64,000 nucleotides of DNA, taken from contig NC_058339.1 of assembly GCF_905475395.1 (NCBI RefSeq), forward strand, positions 15,570,001 through 15,634,000, written 5' to 3'. The notes beneath the pieces are model-generated. The model worked only from the letters and a program-made list of their open reading frames with translations, was not told where the DNA came from and did no database searches. The stretch comes from Chrysoperla carnea. Lineage: Eukaryota > Arthropoda > Insecta > Neuroptera > Chrysopidae. Below, piece by piece: positions 12,508-23,016 of the stretch. The stretch's first letter is position 1. Each line of letters opens with the position of its first letter. A program made the position numbers and the translations under genes.

Positions 12508-12784
12508 GGTTAGGTTAGGTTATATTGGCTGTCCACGAAGGACACACTTAGGCTATAGAGCTCACTGTGATACCATATATGTGTTTTACCACCATTTCAT
12601 TTATCAGCTCCTCAATTTCAGAGGCTGAGTGCACCTCCTTCATGTATATACCATGCACTACACCAGCCCAGCACAACTTTAAATAAAATTAATTTTGTTG
12701 CGACGGCGGGAATCGAATCCGCTACCCTAAGTTTACCGCGGACGGAATTGGTTACGCCTTAACCAACTGAGCTAATAGTGCGAC
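12508..12784 (-). repeat. tRNA-derived SINE family B, near full length
   Basis: On the minus strand: a tRNA-like head GTCGCACTATTAGCTCAGTT...GCGGATTCGATTCCCGCC (boxes A and B), a body with 'GGAGGTGCACTCAGCCTCTG', and a 3' end CAATATAACCTAACCTAACC. About 277 bp. The last bases are repeats of AACCT, the complement of the TTAGG unit of many insect telomeres. Confidence 0.75.
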
Positions 12785-14265
12785 TTTATTTTAAGAAATA
12801 ATGGCAAAAAAAAAACCGCTGCTTTGGTAATTGTGGTCTTTATTTATACAGGGTGTTCTGTTATTGATAGCAGAAAATGATACCAGTACATTAAGCTTAT
12901 CAAGACAAATGGAAAAGCTCTTTACCAAATTTTGATCTGTGGCTTAATTCAGGAAATGTGGCTATGGAAAAAATAGAAAGATTCTTGAATTTACAGACCT
13001 ATCAAACTCATTAAATTAGTAGTTGTCACTTAGAAGGAATATAGAAGGGACTATCATAAAACAATAATTGATTGTAAATTGATTTAATTTAGAATACTAA
13101 AAAAAATATTTTTTTGTCGTTATTTATAAAATTAATACTGAATGAACTTATTATTTGAAAAAAAAAAAGCACTTTATAAACATTAGAAATCAAGACAACC
13201 TATTCATTTTATCTTGTAACAATAATAAACTTTCGTTTTTATGTGAGAGTGATCTCGGGGATCGATAACAGACTATTAAGAGCGTTATTAATCTTATATT
13301 ACTAGGTAGTAATTGTGTAGAATTATTATCAAATCCTGACAAATTCAGATTATATTCTTTTTTTTTAATGTTTTATTTTATTTGTTAAAAAGTGTTGTTT
13401 ATTACTAATACATCAGTTAATGATAATTATTATATACTACTACATACCTCCCTACGATGAAATTTTAATTAAACTATATAAATTGTTACACAGCAAGTTA
13501 ATACTTATTTTATTTTACAATTACTTTCAAAACAATTTTATTCGCAAGTTTTTGTATTATCATTATCTCTTTTGAATTATGACGCGGTCGTATAAAAATA
13601 TTATAAAAAGTTGATTTGAGCCAAAAAAATAGTGGCCAACCTCGGAATGAGAGATAATAAGCTGTAAACTTGTATGCACTTTTATTTTGGTAAAATTATT
13701 TCAAAAGTCTCATAAAATCTCGTATCTGCGCTGCGCTTTAAGTTATTCAAGGTACAAAAAAAATCAGTTTTTCGTGATTATCTTGGTTTTTATTGCTCCA
13801 ATGATGTTAACATTTAGTATGAAAATTGTAGCGATCAACCATACCGACTGTAATGCAAGGTCAACCGTGAATCTTTATGAATAATACCTTGTATAAAGTT
13901 ATTAAATCAGTAGAAATATCATTAATAATAAATAATTTGTATTATTTATTAGTTAATAGGTTATATTCAATAACATTATGCTATTAATAATATTTACCTA
14001 CTTTCTGCAATTAATATGACTAATCAAACATCACAAATTAATATATGAATCACTGGATGATATTCTAAGGCCCTTGCACAAAGGAGGGGTTTGGGGAATC
14101 AAAACCCCTCCCTTGACAATCTGTCTACATAAAAGATCTAACAATATAGTCCTGAAAATCCATCCATTTATGAAACGCATTTCCATTGACTAGTCAGATA
14201 GTCATGCGTATTTTGATCTCGGTACATTCTCCGACTTTGTCTTTAAGTCGAGTACTTCAAACCGA

Positions 14266-14464
14266 AAACATGGATCTTGGCGAGACTATCGAACTAGCTT
14301 AAGCTGCGAAACATATTTTGATTGAAAGAATTGAGGAAACGTTGGAGAAAAATTGAGGAATAGAAGTCAAGGTTCGCGTCATAACAGACCCAACGGTCGA
14401 ACGCTTTTACAATATTTTCACAAGCAGTACAGACATTGATCGATTTTATCAGCCTTTTTAACTA
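14266..14464 (+). pseudogene. hAT-like transposase remnant
   Basis: From an ATG at about 14270 the frame reads MDLGETIELA, stop, AAKHILIERIEETLEKN, stop, GIEVKVRVITDPTVERFYNI and ends at FYQPF. The pattern 'D-L-G-E-x-I-x-L-A ... I-E' resembles the region before the RQTxRSN motif of hAT/ZMYM1-like transposases, and the same family is seen at 42710-43220. Two in-frame stops show it is dead. Assignment is weak. Confidence 0.35.
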
Positions 14465-14999
14465 AAAAGCTTAATAAAAAAATAGAAAAATAAAAACTTG
14501 TTTTACATTTATTTGTAATAAAATTTTCCTATATTTTCTATTTAAAGAAAAACAAACACAAAAAGTAAGAAATCATTTGATACTTAGTTTATCATTAAAC
14601 ACAAAATAAAAAAGCACAGTACTTAGTTTGTATACAGCATTGGCCACAATGTATGAAACACTTTTTTTTCTTAGGCTATTTTCAAATTCCCAAAGCTCCC
14701 TCAAGTTATTTGAAAAATTTTGTTATTTAAATAAAGTTTGAAGCTTTGTGTTTAATAGCGTGAAAAGCTATGTTTATCATGCCCGATCTTTTTGTGTCGG
14801 GGATTGAAAGGGTACAAAAAAATTTTCCTTTTATTTTACGAACTTAAAAAGCGTAGACAGAGTGTGCAGAAAAAGCGTTGTTGTACGGTCAAACACGTCT
14901 GTGCGATCATTATTTCAGGATATACAATAAGTTAATGTCAAATATTAATATCTTGGTAGAAAAAATTAATAAAGCAATGTAATGTAGTAACGCAAAACC

Positions 15000-15215
15000 C
15001 CTACAAATTTTTCGTAAACGGGACCCTAAACTCGCACTTGCATAGCTAAGATCACTCTCCGTTAAATTACCTTTCAAATGAGGTCAAAAAAATTAAAATC
15101 GGTTCATCTGTTTAGGCGCTACGATGCCACAGACAGACACACATACATAGCGGTCAAACTTATCTGTATAACACTCTTTTCTTTTAGTTCGGTGGCTAAA
15201 AATGGAGAGATCTAC
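15000..15215 (+). repeat. Dispersed repeat R2, copy
   Basis: Shares CCTACAAATTTTTCG, AACTCGCACTTGCATAGCTA, 'TTAAATTACCTTTCAAATGA', CACAGACAGACACACA and 'TAGCGGTCAAACTTAT' with the copy at 35995-36200; reversed fragment at 8262-8405. Non-coding. Confidence 0.65.
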
Positions 15216-16084
15216 GGGCATTAGAAAAAAGTGTTCCATTAAATGTGACCAGTAGTGTAAACGGCTGTTTACTGTTTACTTCGCGGTTAGATGTATATAG
15301 ATACAGTACAGTTGTTACATTTTGGTTACTAAGTAAGTTATAAATGGTTCAAGATAAACTTAATCCTTGTCAATTTTATATGAAAACATTGTATATAATC
15401 ATCATCAACAACAAATTCTTACACATACCAGTCATACCACTACTTAAGATAACAGCAATGTGCAAATTTTCAAATATACATACCTAGGTCTGTCTCTACA
15501 TAGGTATCTACATATATACTAAAAATAACTACATACAAATATAAAGCATTAAAGTATATCTAATACTGGTATTATATTTCCTTAGAATACTTTAATTTTT
15601 TTATCACCAGTTATTTTTTTGTATCTATGTGATAAGATGCAAATTTTTTTTCGATAATTGTCTCGAAAAATATTTGTAACTTTTACATGAACTTTTACTT
15701 TTTTTAATAAAATTCTGTATGGAAAGCAGTGACACAAATTTGTAGCTCCTAGAGGAAAAAGTGAACTTAAAATAGAAAAAGATAACTTTCCATCACTGTC
15801 TTGAACACCATCATATTAATCCCCAAATACTTAATGATTAAGCATAAAATTTAGGCGAAGCTAGAAGTGGAAGTAAAACACTCAACATGTACATTTCTAA
15901 ACGACTATTAACATTCCTGTCGAACTTTTTCAATTTCTGGCATCCTGTACATTCGCTGTCCAAAGTGAAGAGCTGAATGTTAATATTTTCGAAATCATAG
16001 ATTTTTATAAAGAATTTTTGGTTTTTTTTTGTAAACCTTATAATAAATAAGTTTTTCAAATGGAGCCAACTAAAGTAGACACGC

Positions 16085-16372
16085 TGTACATGAAATATAT
16101 ATGAAGATATACTAAGTTTAATCCCAAGTCACGATGTCAAATGTTGTCAAAAACGAAAAGAGAAATTTTTAAAGCGTGCTCAAAACAAAGGCCAATTAGG
16201 TCTTGATTGATCCAGACCCATCTCAAATTTTAGAAAATACTTTCGAAAACCAAATAATTGTGTCCGCCATAATATAATTGTGTTGATTTTTTAGCTCTTC
16301 TAAAGCATCGGCATTCAACACTTTCTATACAGGGTATTTCAACAATTAAGTTAGTCAATTACTATTTTCGCT
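16085..16372 (+). repeat. R1 family, internally deleted copy
   Basis: Starts near 16090 with TGAAATATATATGAAGATAT and CTAAGTTTAATCCCAAGTC. It retains 'AAAAACGAAAAGAGAAATTT' and AAAGCGTGCTC, then jumps to the 3' palindrome (ATTTCAACAATTAAGTTAGTCAAT) at 16340-16370. The microsatellite and the middle block are missing. Confidence 0.6.
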
Positions 16373-16430
16373 TATATCTTATAATTTCCCTAAGGACTAC
16401 GTTTAACATTAAATTAAATTAAATTAAAGA

Positions 16431-16702
16431 GAGCCTAAATGGCCGAGTGGTCTAAAGCGCTAATTTTAGAACGTTTGGACTATTTAGACTTAGGTCGAAT
16501 CCAGGCAGCGACAGTGTGAACGATTTATAAATAATGGGAGTGCAGAATTTATCACAGTGTCGTCGCTTGGATAAGAACGAAGTAACCGATTCCACCCACA
16601 CCAAAAATGTATTTATAAATATGTTTGTAATGGAATATAGATTAATAAATAATGATGTGGGTGGCATCTGTGATAAGGCATGCGTCACAAAAACAGAGGT
16701 TA
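16431..16702 (+). repeat. tRNA-derived SINE family A, 5' part, interrupted by the palindromic element
   Basis: The head GAGCCTAAATGGCCGAGTGG...TTAGGTCGAATCCAGGCA is a serine/leucine-type tRNA relic with boxes A and B. The body (CAGTGTGAACGATTTATAAA, GGGAGTGCAGAATTTATCAC) and tail (GATGTGGGTGGCATCTGTGA ... CACAAAAACAGAGGTTA) match the reversed copy at 61829-62090. The copy stops at 16702, exactly at the border of the palindrome; its last bases resume at 23017. Confidence 0.85.
16697..16702 (+). repeat. Left 6-bp target-site duplication AGGTTA
   Basis: AGGTTA lies directly before the element's first bases AGTAGATAAGC and recurs directly after its last bases GCTTATCTACT at 23017-23022. Six-base duplications are the rule for Polinton/Maverick integrases. 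Confidence 0.85.
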
Positions 16703-19700
16703 AGTAGATAAGCTATACCAGTCCGGGCTCACTTTGGGTCATTTTTACATGTTATTTCTTATGGGAAATTCTAAGGTTCATTTTGCACTTTTTTGTTCCT
16801 TTTTATGTAATGTTGGTTGCCTAACCTTAACGCATACTTATTATTAATGTATGTATATTGTATTCAATTACAACTCATCTGAATCACACTTGTTAACACA
16901 CTTACATCATACTCTTTACTTACCATTATTTGTAATTTAGCATACGTAGCGTACGTTGGTATAATTGTCAACATAACTTCTTCATGTATTATCAACGAAT
17001 ATTATTAATATTATATGGATTGCTTAAAAAAATTTTACTTATTACTATGAGATTTGAACGCGGGCCCTCATGAGTGGAAGTCTACTATGCTAACCACTCC
17101 ACCACAAGACCTTGTTACAACATAGACAAAAAATGTTAATAACTTAAAAACGTTTTTACAAAAATAAGTTAAAATATTATATTCATGAAGGTCAACAACT
17201 GTATTAATTAATATTCAAATATATTATTTATACATAGTTTTCAATATAATCTTTTTGAATGTAATTTGATATTTAATTGTTTGTTACGTATATATTTAAA
17301 CATTTTAGTAGAAATCATTAATTTGATTCCCATTTCTTAACTTTTTCTCACATCCAAATGTATGTATGTATTATATATTTTTTATTTAAAGGAATATGAT
17401 TAATTTTTCCAATAATAAAAGTTGTGAATTATTATTATTTAACATTCACAACTATAAATGCAACTTATATAGGCTAATTCAAAGGTACCTCACCTACTAA
17501 CTTGGCATGACTGCATTTAATATACAGTTTTATATAATACTTATCGAATGTAACAGATACCAATAATACAGATAACAACAATTATGCAGCATTTTACAAG
17601 CGAGACCATCTGAACATAATTAATTTATAAAACTAATTGTGTATTATACAAACATCATAAAGATCATTACCAAATGTAATTAAAAGCATTTTTTCTCCAG
17701 AAACTTACCTGCAATAACATCTACATAAAAAATTAGAAGCTCATCTGTAATAATGTTTAGATACAAATTTGTATCAAGGGAATATTATTTAAAGTGTTTT
17801 GTAAAAAGAAACTCAATTATATTATTTAGATTTTTATTTTATTAGTAAACAATATTGATATACAGTATAATAATATTAATATATACTAAATTATAAATAG
17901 ATAGCTAATTTACAAGGTAATAATAATTCAATGGTTAAAGAAAACTAATACATTTTTAATTTATTGGTAAACAATTGATATACAATACAATAATATTAAT
18001 ACTAAATTATAAATAGATAATTAATTTATAAGATAACAATTCTATTGCTAAAAGAAAACTCTAATTAATTTGTTTAATTATATGTAAATAATTTAATATA
18101 TAAGTTTCTGCAAGTCCTATGACAAATTTTAAAACATACGATTTTTTTTTATAAATGAGCATATATTCAATTTGTTTTAGAGGTTATAAAAATTAATTTT
18201 ACGTTACACACACACACACAATCACACCTCAATGAGATGACATTTTAAAAATCAACAAAAAAACATTTTAACATAATATTAAATAGGTAATAATTAATTA
18301 ATTAATTAAAGTTTACACTGATTTTTTAATAATATTGAGATTATTGAGATAACTTATGAATTCAAGAATTTCACTATAAATGATATTAGTATTCAATGAA
18401 TAAGTGATATTGTCATGCTCACGAATTAACTATACATTTTTTCTTTTTGATACAAGATTCATCTATATATTCAGCTTTTCGTTTATAGGTTGTAGTATTC
18501 AAAGAATAGTGACCCCAGGGTAGTGTATCATAGGAACCAGGTATAATATATCGCTTATCATCATAAGGGCTTAGAGCAATTTTTGTCTGAGTTTGGGTGT
18601 AAAGCTTAAGTTTATCAGATTTTATGAGGTTTTGATCAACTGATATCTCTTTAAATTCCTCCAAACATTCAACATAATCTTCAAATGTTATTTTCGTACT
18701 AAGAACTGACCTTTTAACTCCCTTAGCTTTTTTTGTTAACCCAAGATTATTTGATTCTTGTTTAACATTCCCATGATTAAATATAGCATCATCAAGCGAT
18801 TTTGTTTGTTTTTCTAGAGGGGTTGCTATTTTTAATGTATATAATTTTGATCGTAATCCTACAAAATGAGTCATAGGAGTTCCATTGTTTTCATCCTTCA
18901 TCATACCAAGCACTTTCTTATTAACGCAAGGTATATTATAAACATTAGAAGGATGGTAATCACTGGTATCAAAATACTTGTGACAATCTCTTTTTATCAT
19001 TTCATAAGGATCATGGTTTTTAATTTCGTAAATAACCGAGTCAGTATCTGTATAGATAGCGGTAGAATCATCACCCAGCTGTGGAATCATATAGCCATAA
19101 TGAAAATCATAAATTGTAGTTTTAGCTAAATCTAAGATTGCCATACCAATATACAAAGGCTTATTGAAGAATATCTCCATCTTTTTCAACTCAATGGCCA
19201 CCAAGTTTGAATTGAAAATTGTACAAGAATGAAATTGGGGTTTAGATATATAAGCTTCTGCCCCATATCGACCCTCCCATTTTGTAACAAGCTTTACATT
19301 AGAATGTTTCCTAATATTTTCCATTGTTTTTCCAAAGACAGCATTGTTCATTAATTTATACAAATTTTTCTCAAAATCATTATTAGCATTCTTTCGTAGT
19401 TTGGTATTTAAATCAATATATGATTGAAGCCAAGGCGACTGTTTAAATTTTAAAACTTTATGAATTTTTTCTAATTTTAGCCCATTGTTTAATGCCTGCT
19501 TCAATGTTCTATAATGAATTACATATCGCTCTTTATCATGAAGAGTACCCATCAATTTACTCTGTTTAGAATTAGGTGCCGATCTATGTTCAGGGCAAAA
19601 AGGTAAATCCTTATGTTTATCATGAAGTTCTTCAGGATATTTGAGATCAACTTCTAAGAAATATCCATTATCGGCATCATCCGAAATCATTGAAACATCA

Positions 19701-19840
19701 ATATTTGTATCACACCACTCAAAACCACTGTAAGGAAGACACTGACTCATCGCCCATCCATATTGATTGTTAATGTCTAAATAAAGTAAATGCACTTCAG
19801 ACTTGGATGGATCAAATCCTGAAACGTATTTATTATTCGC
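16703..19840 (+). repeat. Left arm of the 6.3-kb palindrome
   Basis: Coordinates mirror those of the right arm with a constant sum of 39717 inside the CA run and 39719 outside it. At every place compared (the ends, 16741-16800, 17700-17730, 18181-18240, the whole ORF) the sequence is the reverse complement of the right arm except for the two differences given above. 16703-18418 is non-coding. Confidence 0.9.
17036..17110 (-). other. tRNA-like sequence in the left arm
   Basis: On the minus strand it reads GGTCTTGTGGTGGAGTGGTT then AGCATAGTAGAC...GCGTTCAAATCTC, so box A-like and box B-like blocks are present at tRNA spacing. The T stem (CCGCG against CTCAT) and acceptor stem do not pair, so I call it a relic and not a working tRNA. 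The same sequence lies in the right arm. Confidence 0.5.
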
Positions 19841-19870
19841 TGTGGAACGTCGTTTCATACATTGACTCAA
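18419..19870 (-). CDS. Truncated Polinton-type protein-primed DNA polymerase B (left copy)
   Basis: Palm and thumb part of a family B DNA polymerase of the viral/organellar, protein-primed type; such enzymes copy linear element DNA from a terminal protein. The open frame starts with a TTG codon at 19870; the first ATG is at 19858, inside the loop (MKRRSTANNK). An in-frame TGA lies just upstream, so this is the whole frame: 483 codons from TTG, 479 from ATG. Counting from the TTG, motif A is YLDINNQYGWAM (D32), motif B is KLMNNAVFG (172-180) and motif C is YTDTDS (273-278), all with the catalytic residues. The 3'-5' exonuclease and terminal-protein regions that normally precede motif A are missing; full Polinton polymerases exceed 1,000 aa. 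From TANNK onward it is identical to the right copy. Confidence 0.85.
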   Translation of the reverse strand: MSQCMKRRSTANNKYVSGFDPSKSEVHLLYLDINNQYGWAMSQCLPYSGFEWCDTNIDVSMISDDADNGYFLEVDLKYPEELHDKHKDLPFCPEHRSAPNSKQSKLMGTLHDKERYVIHYRTLKQALNNGLKLEKIHKVLKFKQSPWLQSYIDLNTKLRKNANNDFEKNLYKLMNNAVFGKTMENIRKHSNVKLVTKWEGRYGAEAYISKPQFHSCTIFNSNLVAIELKKMEIFFNKPLYIGMAILDLAKTTIYDFHYGYMIPQLGDDSTAIYTDTDSVIYEIKNHDPYEMIKRDCHKYFDTSDYHPSNVYNIPCVNKKVLGMMKDENNGTPMTHFVGLRSKLYTLKIATPLEKQTKSLDDAIFNHGNVKQESNNLGLTKKAKGVKRSVLSTKITFEDYVECLEEFKEISVDQNLIKSDKLKLYTQTQTKIALSPYDDKRYIIPGSYDTLPWGHYSLNTTTYKRKAEYIDESCIKKKKCIVNS

Positions 19871-19876
19871 ACCACC
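19841..19876. other. 36-bp loop between the palindrome arms
   Basis: The only asymmetric part of the element. It begins TGTGGAACG and ends CAAACCACC, with a 4-bp GTGG/CCAC match at its edges. It holds the only in-frame ATG near the 5' end of the left polymerase frame (19858) and the TTG-initiated starts of both frames, which overlap head to head by 9 bp (19862-19870). Confidence 0.85.
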
Positions 19877-21298
19877 GCGAATAATAAATACGTTTCAGGA
19901 TTTGATCCATCCAAGTCTGAAGTGCATTTACTTTATTTAGACATTAACAATCAATATGGATGGGCGATGAGTCAGTGTCTTCCTTACAGTGGTTTTGAGT
20001 GGTGTGATACAAATATTGATGTTTCAATGATTTCGGATGATGCCGATAATGGATATTTCTTAGAAGTTGATCTCAAATATCCTGAAGAACTTCATGATAA
20101 ACATAAGGATTTACCTTTTTGCCCTGAACATAGATCGGCACCTAATTCTAAACAGAGTAAATTGATGGGTACTCTTCATGATAAAGAGCGATATGTAATT
20201 CATTATAGAACATTGAAGCAGGCATTAAACAATGGGCTAAAATTAGAAAAAATTCATAAAGTTTTAAAATTTAAACAGTCGCCTTGGCTTCAATCATATA
20301 TTGATTTAAATACCAAACTACGAAAGAATGCTAATAATGATTTTGAGAAAAATTTGTATAAATTAATGAACAATGCTGTCTTTGGAAAAACAATGGAAAA
20401 TATTAGGAAACATTCTAATGTAAAGCTTGTTACAAAATGGGAGGGTCGATATGGGGCAGAAGCTTATATATCTAAACCCCAATTTCATTCTTGTACAATT
20501 TTCAATTCAAACTTGGTGGCCATTGAGTTGAAAAAGATGGAGATATTCTTCAATAAGCCTTTGTATATTGGTATGGCAATCTTAGATTTAGCTAAAACTA
20601 CAATTTATGATTTTCATTATGGCTATATGATTCCACAGCTGGGTGATGATTCTACCGCTATCTATACAGATACTGACTCGGTTATTTACGAAATTAAAAA
20701 CCATGATCCTTATGAAATGATAAAAAGAGATTGTCACAAGTATTTTGATACCAGTGATTACCATCCTTCTAATGTTTATAATATACCTTGCGTTAATAAG
20801 AAAGTGCTTGGTATGATGAAGGATGAAAACAATGGAACTCCTATGACTCATTTTGTAGGATTACGATCAAAATTATATACATTAAAAATAGCAACCCCTC
20901 TAGAAAAACAAACAAAATCGCTTGATGATGCTATATTTAATCATGGGAATGTTAAACAAGAATCAAATAATCTTGGGTTAACAAAAAAAGCTAAGGGAGT
21001 TAAAAGGTCAGTTCTTAGTACGAAAATAACATTTGAAGATTATGTTGAATGTTTGGAGGAATTTAAAGAGATATCAGTTGATCAAAACCTCATAAAATCT
21101 GATAAACTTAAGCTTTACACCCAAACTCAGACAAAAATTGCTCTAAGCCCTTATGATGATAAGCGATATATTATACCTGGTTCCTATGATACACTACCCT
21201 GGGGTCACTATTCTTTGAATACTACAACCTATAAACGAAAAGCTGAATATATAGATGAATCTTGTATCAAAAAGAAAAAATGTATAGTTAATTCGTGA
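19862..21298 (+). CDS. Truncated Polinton-type protein-primed DNA polymerase B (right copy)
   Basis: Mirror copy of the left polymerase fragment. The open frame starts with TTG at 19862 (478 codons) and lacks the loop ATG of the left copy; its first methionine codon is in the AMSQC stretch after motif A, so a product made from ATG would lose the motif A aspartate unless transcription or splicing supplies an upstream start. Motifs A, B and C are unbroken, with no frameshift or stop. The identical protein in both arms means either recent origin or homogenisation; selection alone would not keep synonymous sites the same. Confidence 0.85.
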   Translation: MTQTTANNKYVSGFDPSKSEVHLLYLDINNQYGWAMSQCLPYSGFEWCDTNIDVSMISDDADNGYFLEVDLKYPEELHDKHKDLPFCPEHRSAPNSKQSKLMGTLHDKERYVIHYRTLKQALNNGLKLEKIHKVLKFKQSPWLQSYIDLNTKLRKNANNDFEKNLYKLMNNAVFGKTMENIRKHSNVKLVTKWEGRYGAEAYISKPQFHSCTIFNSNLVAIELKKMEIFFNKPLYIGMAILDLAKTTIYDFHYGYMIPQLGDDSTAIYTDTDSVIYEIKNHDPYEMIKRDCHKYFDTSDYHPSNVYNIPCVNKKVLGMMKDENNGTPMTHFVGLRSKLYTLKIATPLEKQTKSLDDAIFNHGNVKQESNNLGLTKKAKGVKRSVLSTKITFEDYVECLEEFKEISVDQNLIKSDKLKLYTQTQTKIALSPYDDKRYIIPGSYDTLPWGHYSLNTTTYKRKAEYIDESCIKKKKCIVNS

Positions 21299-23016
21299 GC
21301 ATGACAATATCACTTATTCATTGAATACTAATATCATTTATAGTGAAATTCTTGAATTCATAAGTTATCTCAATAATCTCAATATTATTAAAAAATCAGT
21401 GTAAACTTTAATTAATTAATTAATTATTACCTATTTAATATTATGTTAAAATGTTTTTTTGTTGATTTTTAAAATGTCATCTCATTGAGGTGTGATTGTG
21501 TGTGTGTGTGTGTAACGTAAAATTAATTTTTATAACCTCTAAAACAAATTGAATATATGCTCATTTATAAAAAAAAATCGTATGTTTTAAAATTTGTCAT
21601 AGGACTTGCAGAAACTTATATATTAAATTATTTACATATAATTAAACAAATTAATTAGAGTTTTCTTTTAGCAATAGAATTGTTATCTTATAAATTAATT
21701 ATCTATTTATAATTTAGTATTAATATTATTGTATTGTATATCAATTGTTTACCAATAAATTAAAAATGTATTAGTTTTCTTTAACCATTGAATTATTATT
21801 ACCTTGTAAATTAGCTATCTATTTATAATTTAGTATATATTAATATTATTATACTGTATATCAATATTGTTTACTAATAAAATAAAAATCTAAATAATAT
21901 AATTGAGTTTCTTTTTACAAAACACTTTAAATAATATTCCCTTGATACAAATTTGTATCTAAACATTATTACAGATGAGCTTCTAATTTTTTATGTAGAT
22001 GTTATTGCCGGTAAGTTTCTGGAGAAAAAATGCTTTTAATTACATTTGGTAATGATCTTTATGATGTTTGTATAATACACAATTAGTTTTATAAATTAAT
22101 TATGTTCAGATGGTCTCGCTTGTAAAATGCTGCATAATTGTTGTTATCTGTATTATTGGTATCTGTTACATTCGATAAGTATTATATAAAACTGTATATT
22201 AAATGCAGTCATGCCAAGTTAGTAGGTGAGGTACCTTTGAATTAGCCTATATAAGTTGCATTTATAGTTGTGAATGTTAAATAATAATAATTCACAACTT
22301 TTATTATTGGAAAAATTAATCATATTCCTTTAAATAAAAAATATATAATACATACATACATTTGGATGTGAGAAAAAGTTAAGAAATGGGAATCAAATTA
22401 ATGATTTCTACTAAAATGTTTAAATATATACGTAACAAACAATTAAATATCAAATTACATTCAAAAAGATTATATTGAAAACTATGTATAAATAATATAT
22501 TTGAATATTAATTAATACAGTTGTTGACCTTCATGAATATAATATTTTAACTTATTTTTGTAAAAACGTTTTTAAGTTATTAACATTTTTTGTCTATGTT
22601 GTAACAAGGTCTTGTGGTGGAGTGGTTAGCATAGTAGACTTCCACTCATGAGGGCCCGCGTTCAAATCTCATAGTAATAAGTAAAATTTTTTTAAGCAAT
22701 CCATATAATATTAATAATATTCGTTGATAATACATGAAGAAGTTATGTTGACAATTATACCAACGTACGCTACGTATGCTAAATTACAAATAATGGTAAG
22801 TAAAGAGTATGATGTAAGTGTGTTAACAAGTGTGATTCAGATGAGTTGTAATTGAATACAATATACATACATTAATAATAAGTATGCGTTAAGGTTAGGC
22901 AACCAACATTACATAAAAAGGAACAAAAAAGTGCAAAATGAACCTTAGAATTTCCCATAAGAAATAACATGTAAAAATGACCCAAAGTGAGCCCGGACTG
23001 GTATAGCTTATCTACT
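19877..23016 (-). repeat. Right arm of the 6.3-kb palindrome
   Basis: Reverse complement of 16703-19840, ending GCTTATCTACT at 23016. Its 21299-23016 part is non-coding and AT-rich. It carries C22009 where the left arm implies A, and a GT run two bases longer (21498-21513). Confidence 0.9.
22609..22683 (+). other. tRNA-like sequence in the right arm
   Basis: Mirror of 17036-17110: GGTCTTGTGGTGGAGTGGTT ... GCGTTCAAATCTC. Box A and B blocks are recognisable; the stems are not intact. Confidence 0.5.

Larger units (their letters stand above)
16703..23016. mobile_element. Palindromic Polinton/Maverick-type derivative (6,314 bp)
   Basis: The whole element is one inverted repeat: arm 16703-19840 (3,138 bp), loop 19841-19876 (36 bp), arm 19877-23016 (3,140 bp). 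It begins AGTAGATAAGC and ends GCTTATCTACT, with AGGTTA duplicated outside. Each arm has, from the end inward, about 1.7 kb of AT-rich non-coding DNA and a 1.4-kb type B DNA polymerase fragment whose 3' end points to the terminus. Polintons are known for 6-bp duplications, AG termini, long terminal inverted repeats and a protein-primed PolB. Integrase, ATPase, protease and capsid genes are all absent, so any mobility would need help in trans. Two differences between arms were found by eye: T17710 versus C22009, and a 15-nt CA run (18206-18220) versus a 16-nt GT run starting one base earlier (net 2 bp). Confidence 0.85.

Noticed and set aside
16431-16510. Functional tRNA gene
   Set aside because: Boxes A and B are present, but stems are mismatched and the sequence continues into a SINE body shared with another copy.
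18866-19129. 87-codon frame opposite the left polymerase (and its mirror at 20588-20851)
   Set aside because: It is antisense to the conserved motif C region and exists twice only because the arms are copies. No family features.
16703-23016. Palindrome as an assembly or sequencing artefact (missed adapter, fold-back chimera)
   Set aside because: Such artefacts mirror the flanks too. Here the flanks are unique, a 6-bp duplication brackets the element, the loop is asymmetric and the arms differ at two sites. Long-read confirmation is still needed.
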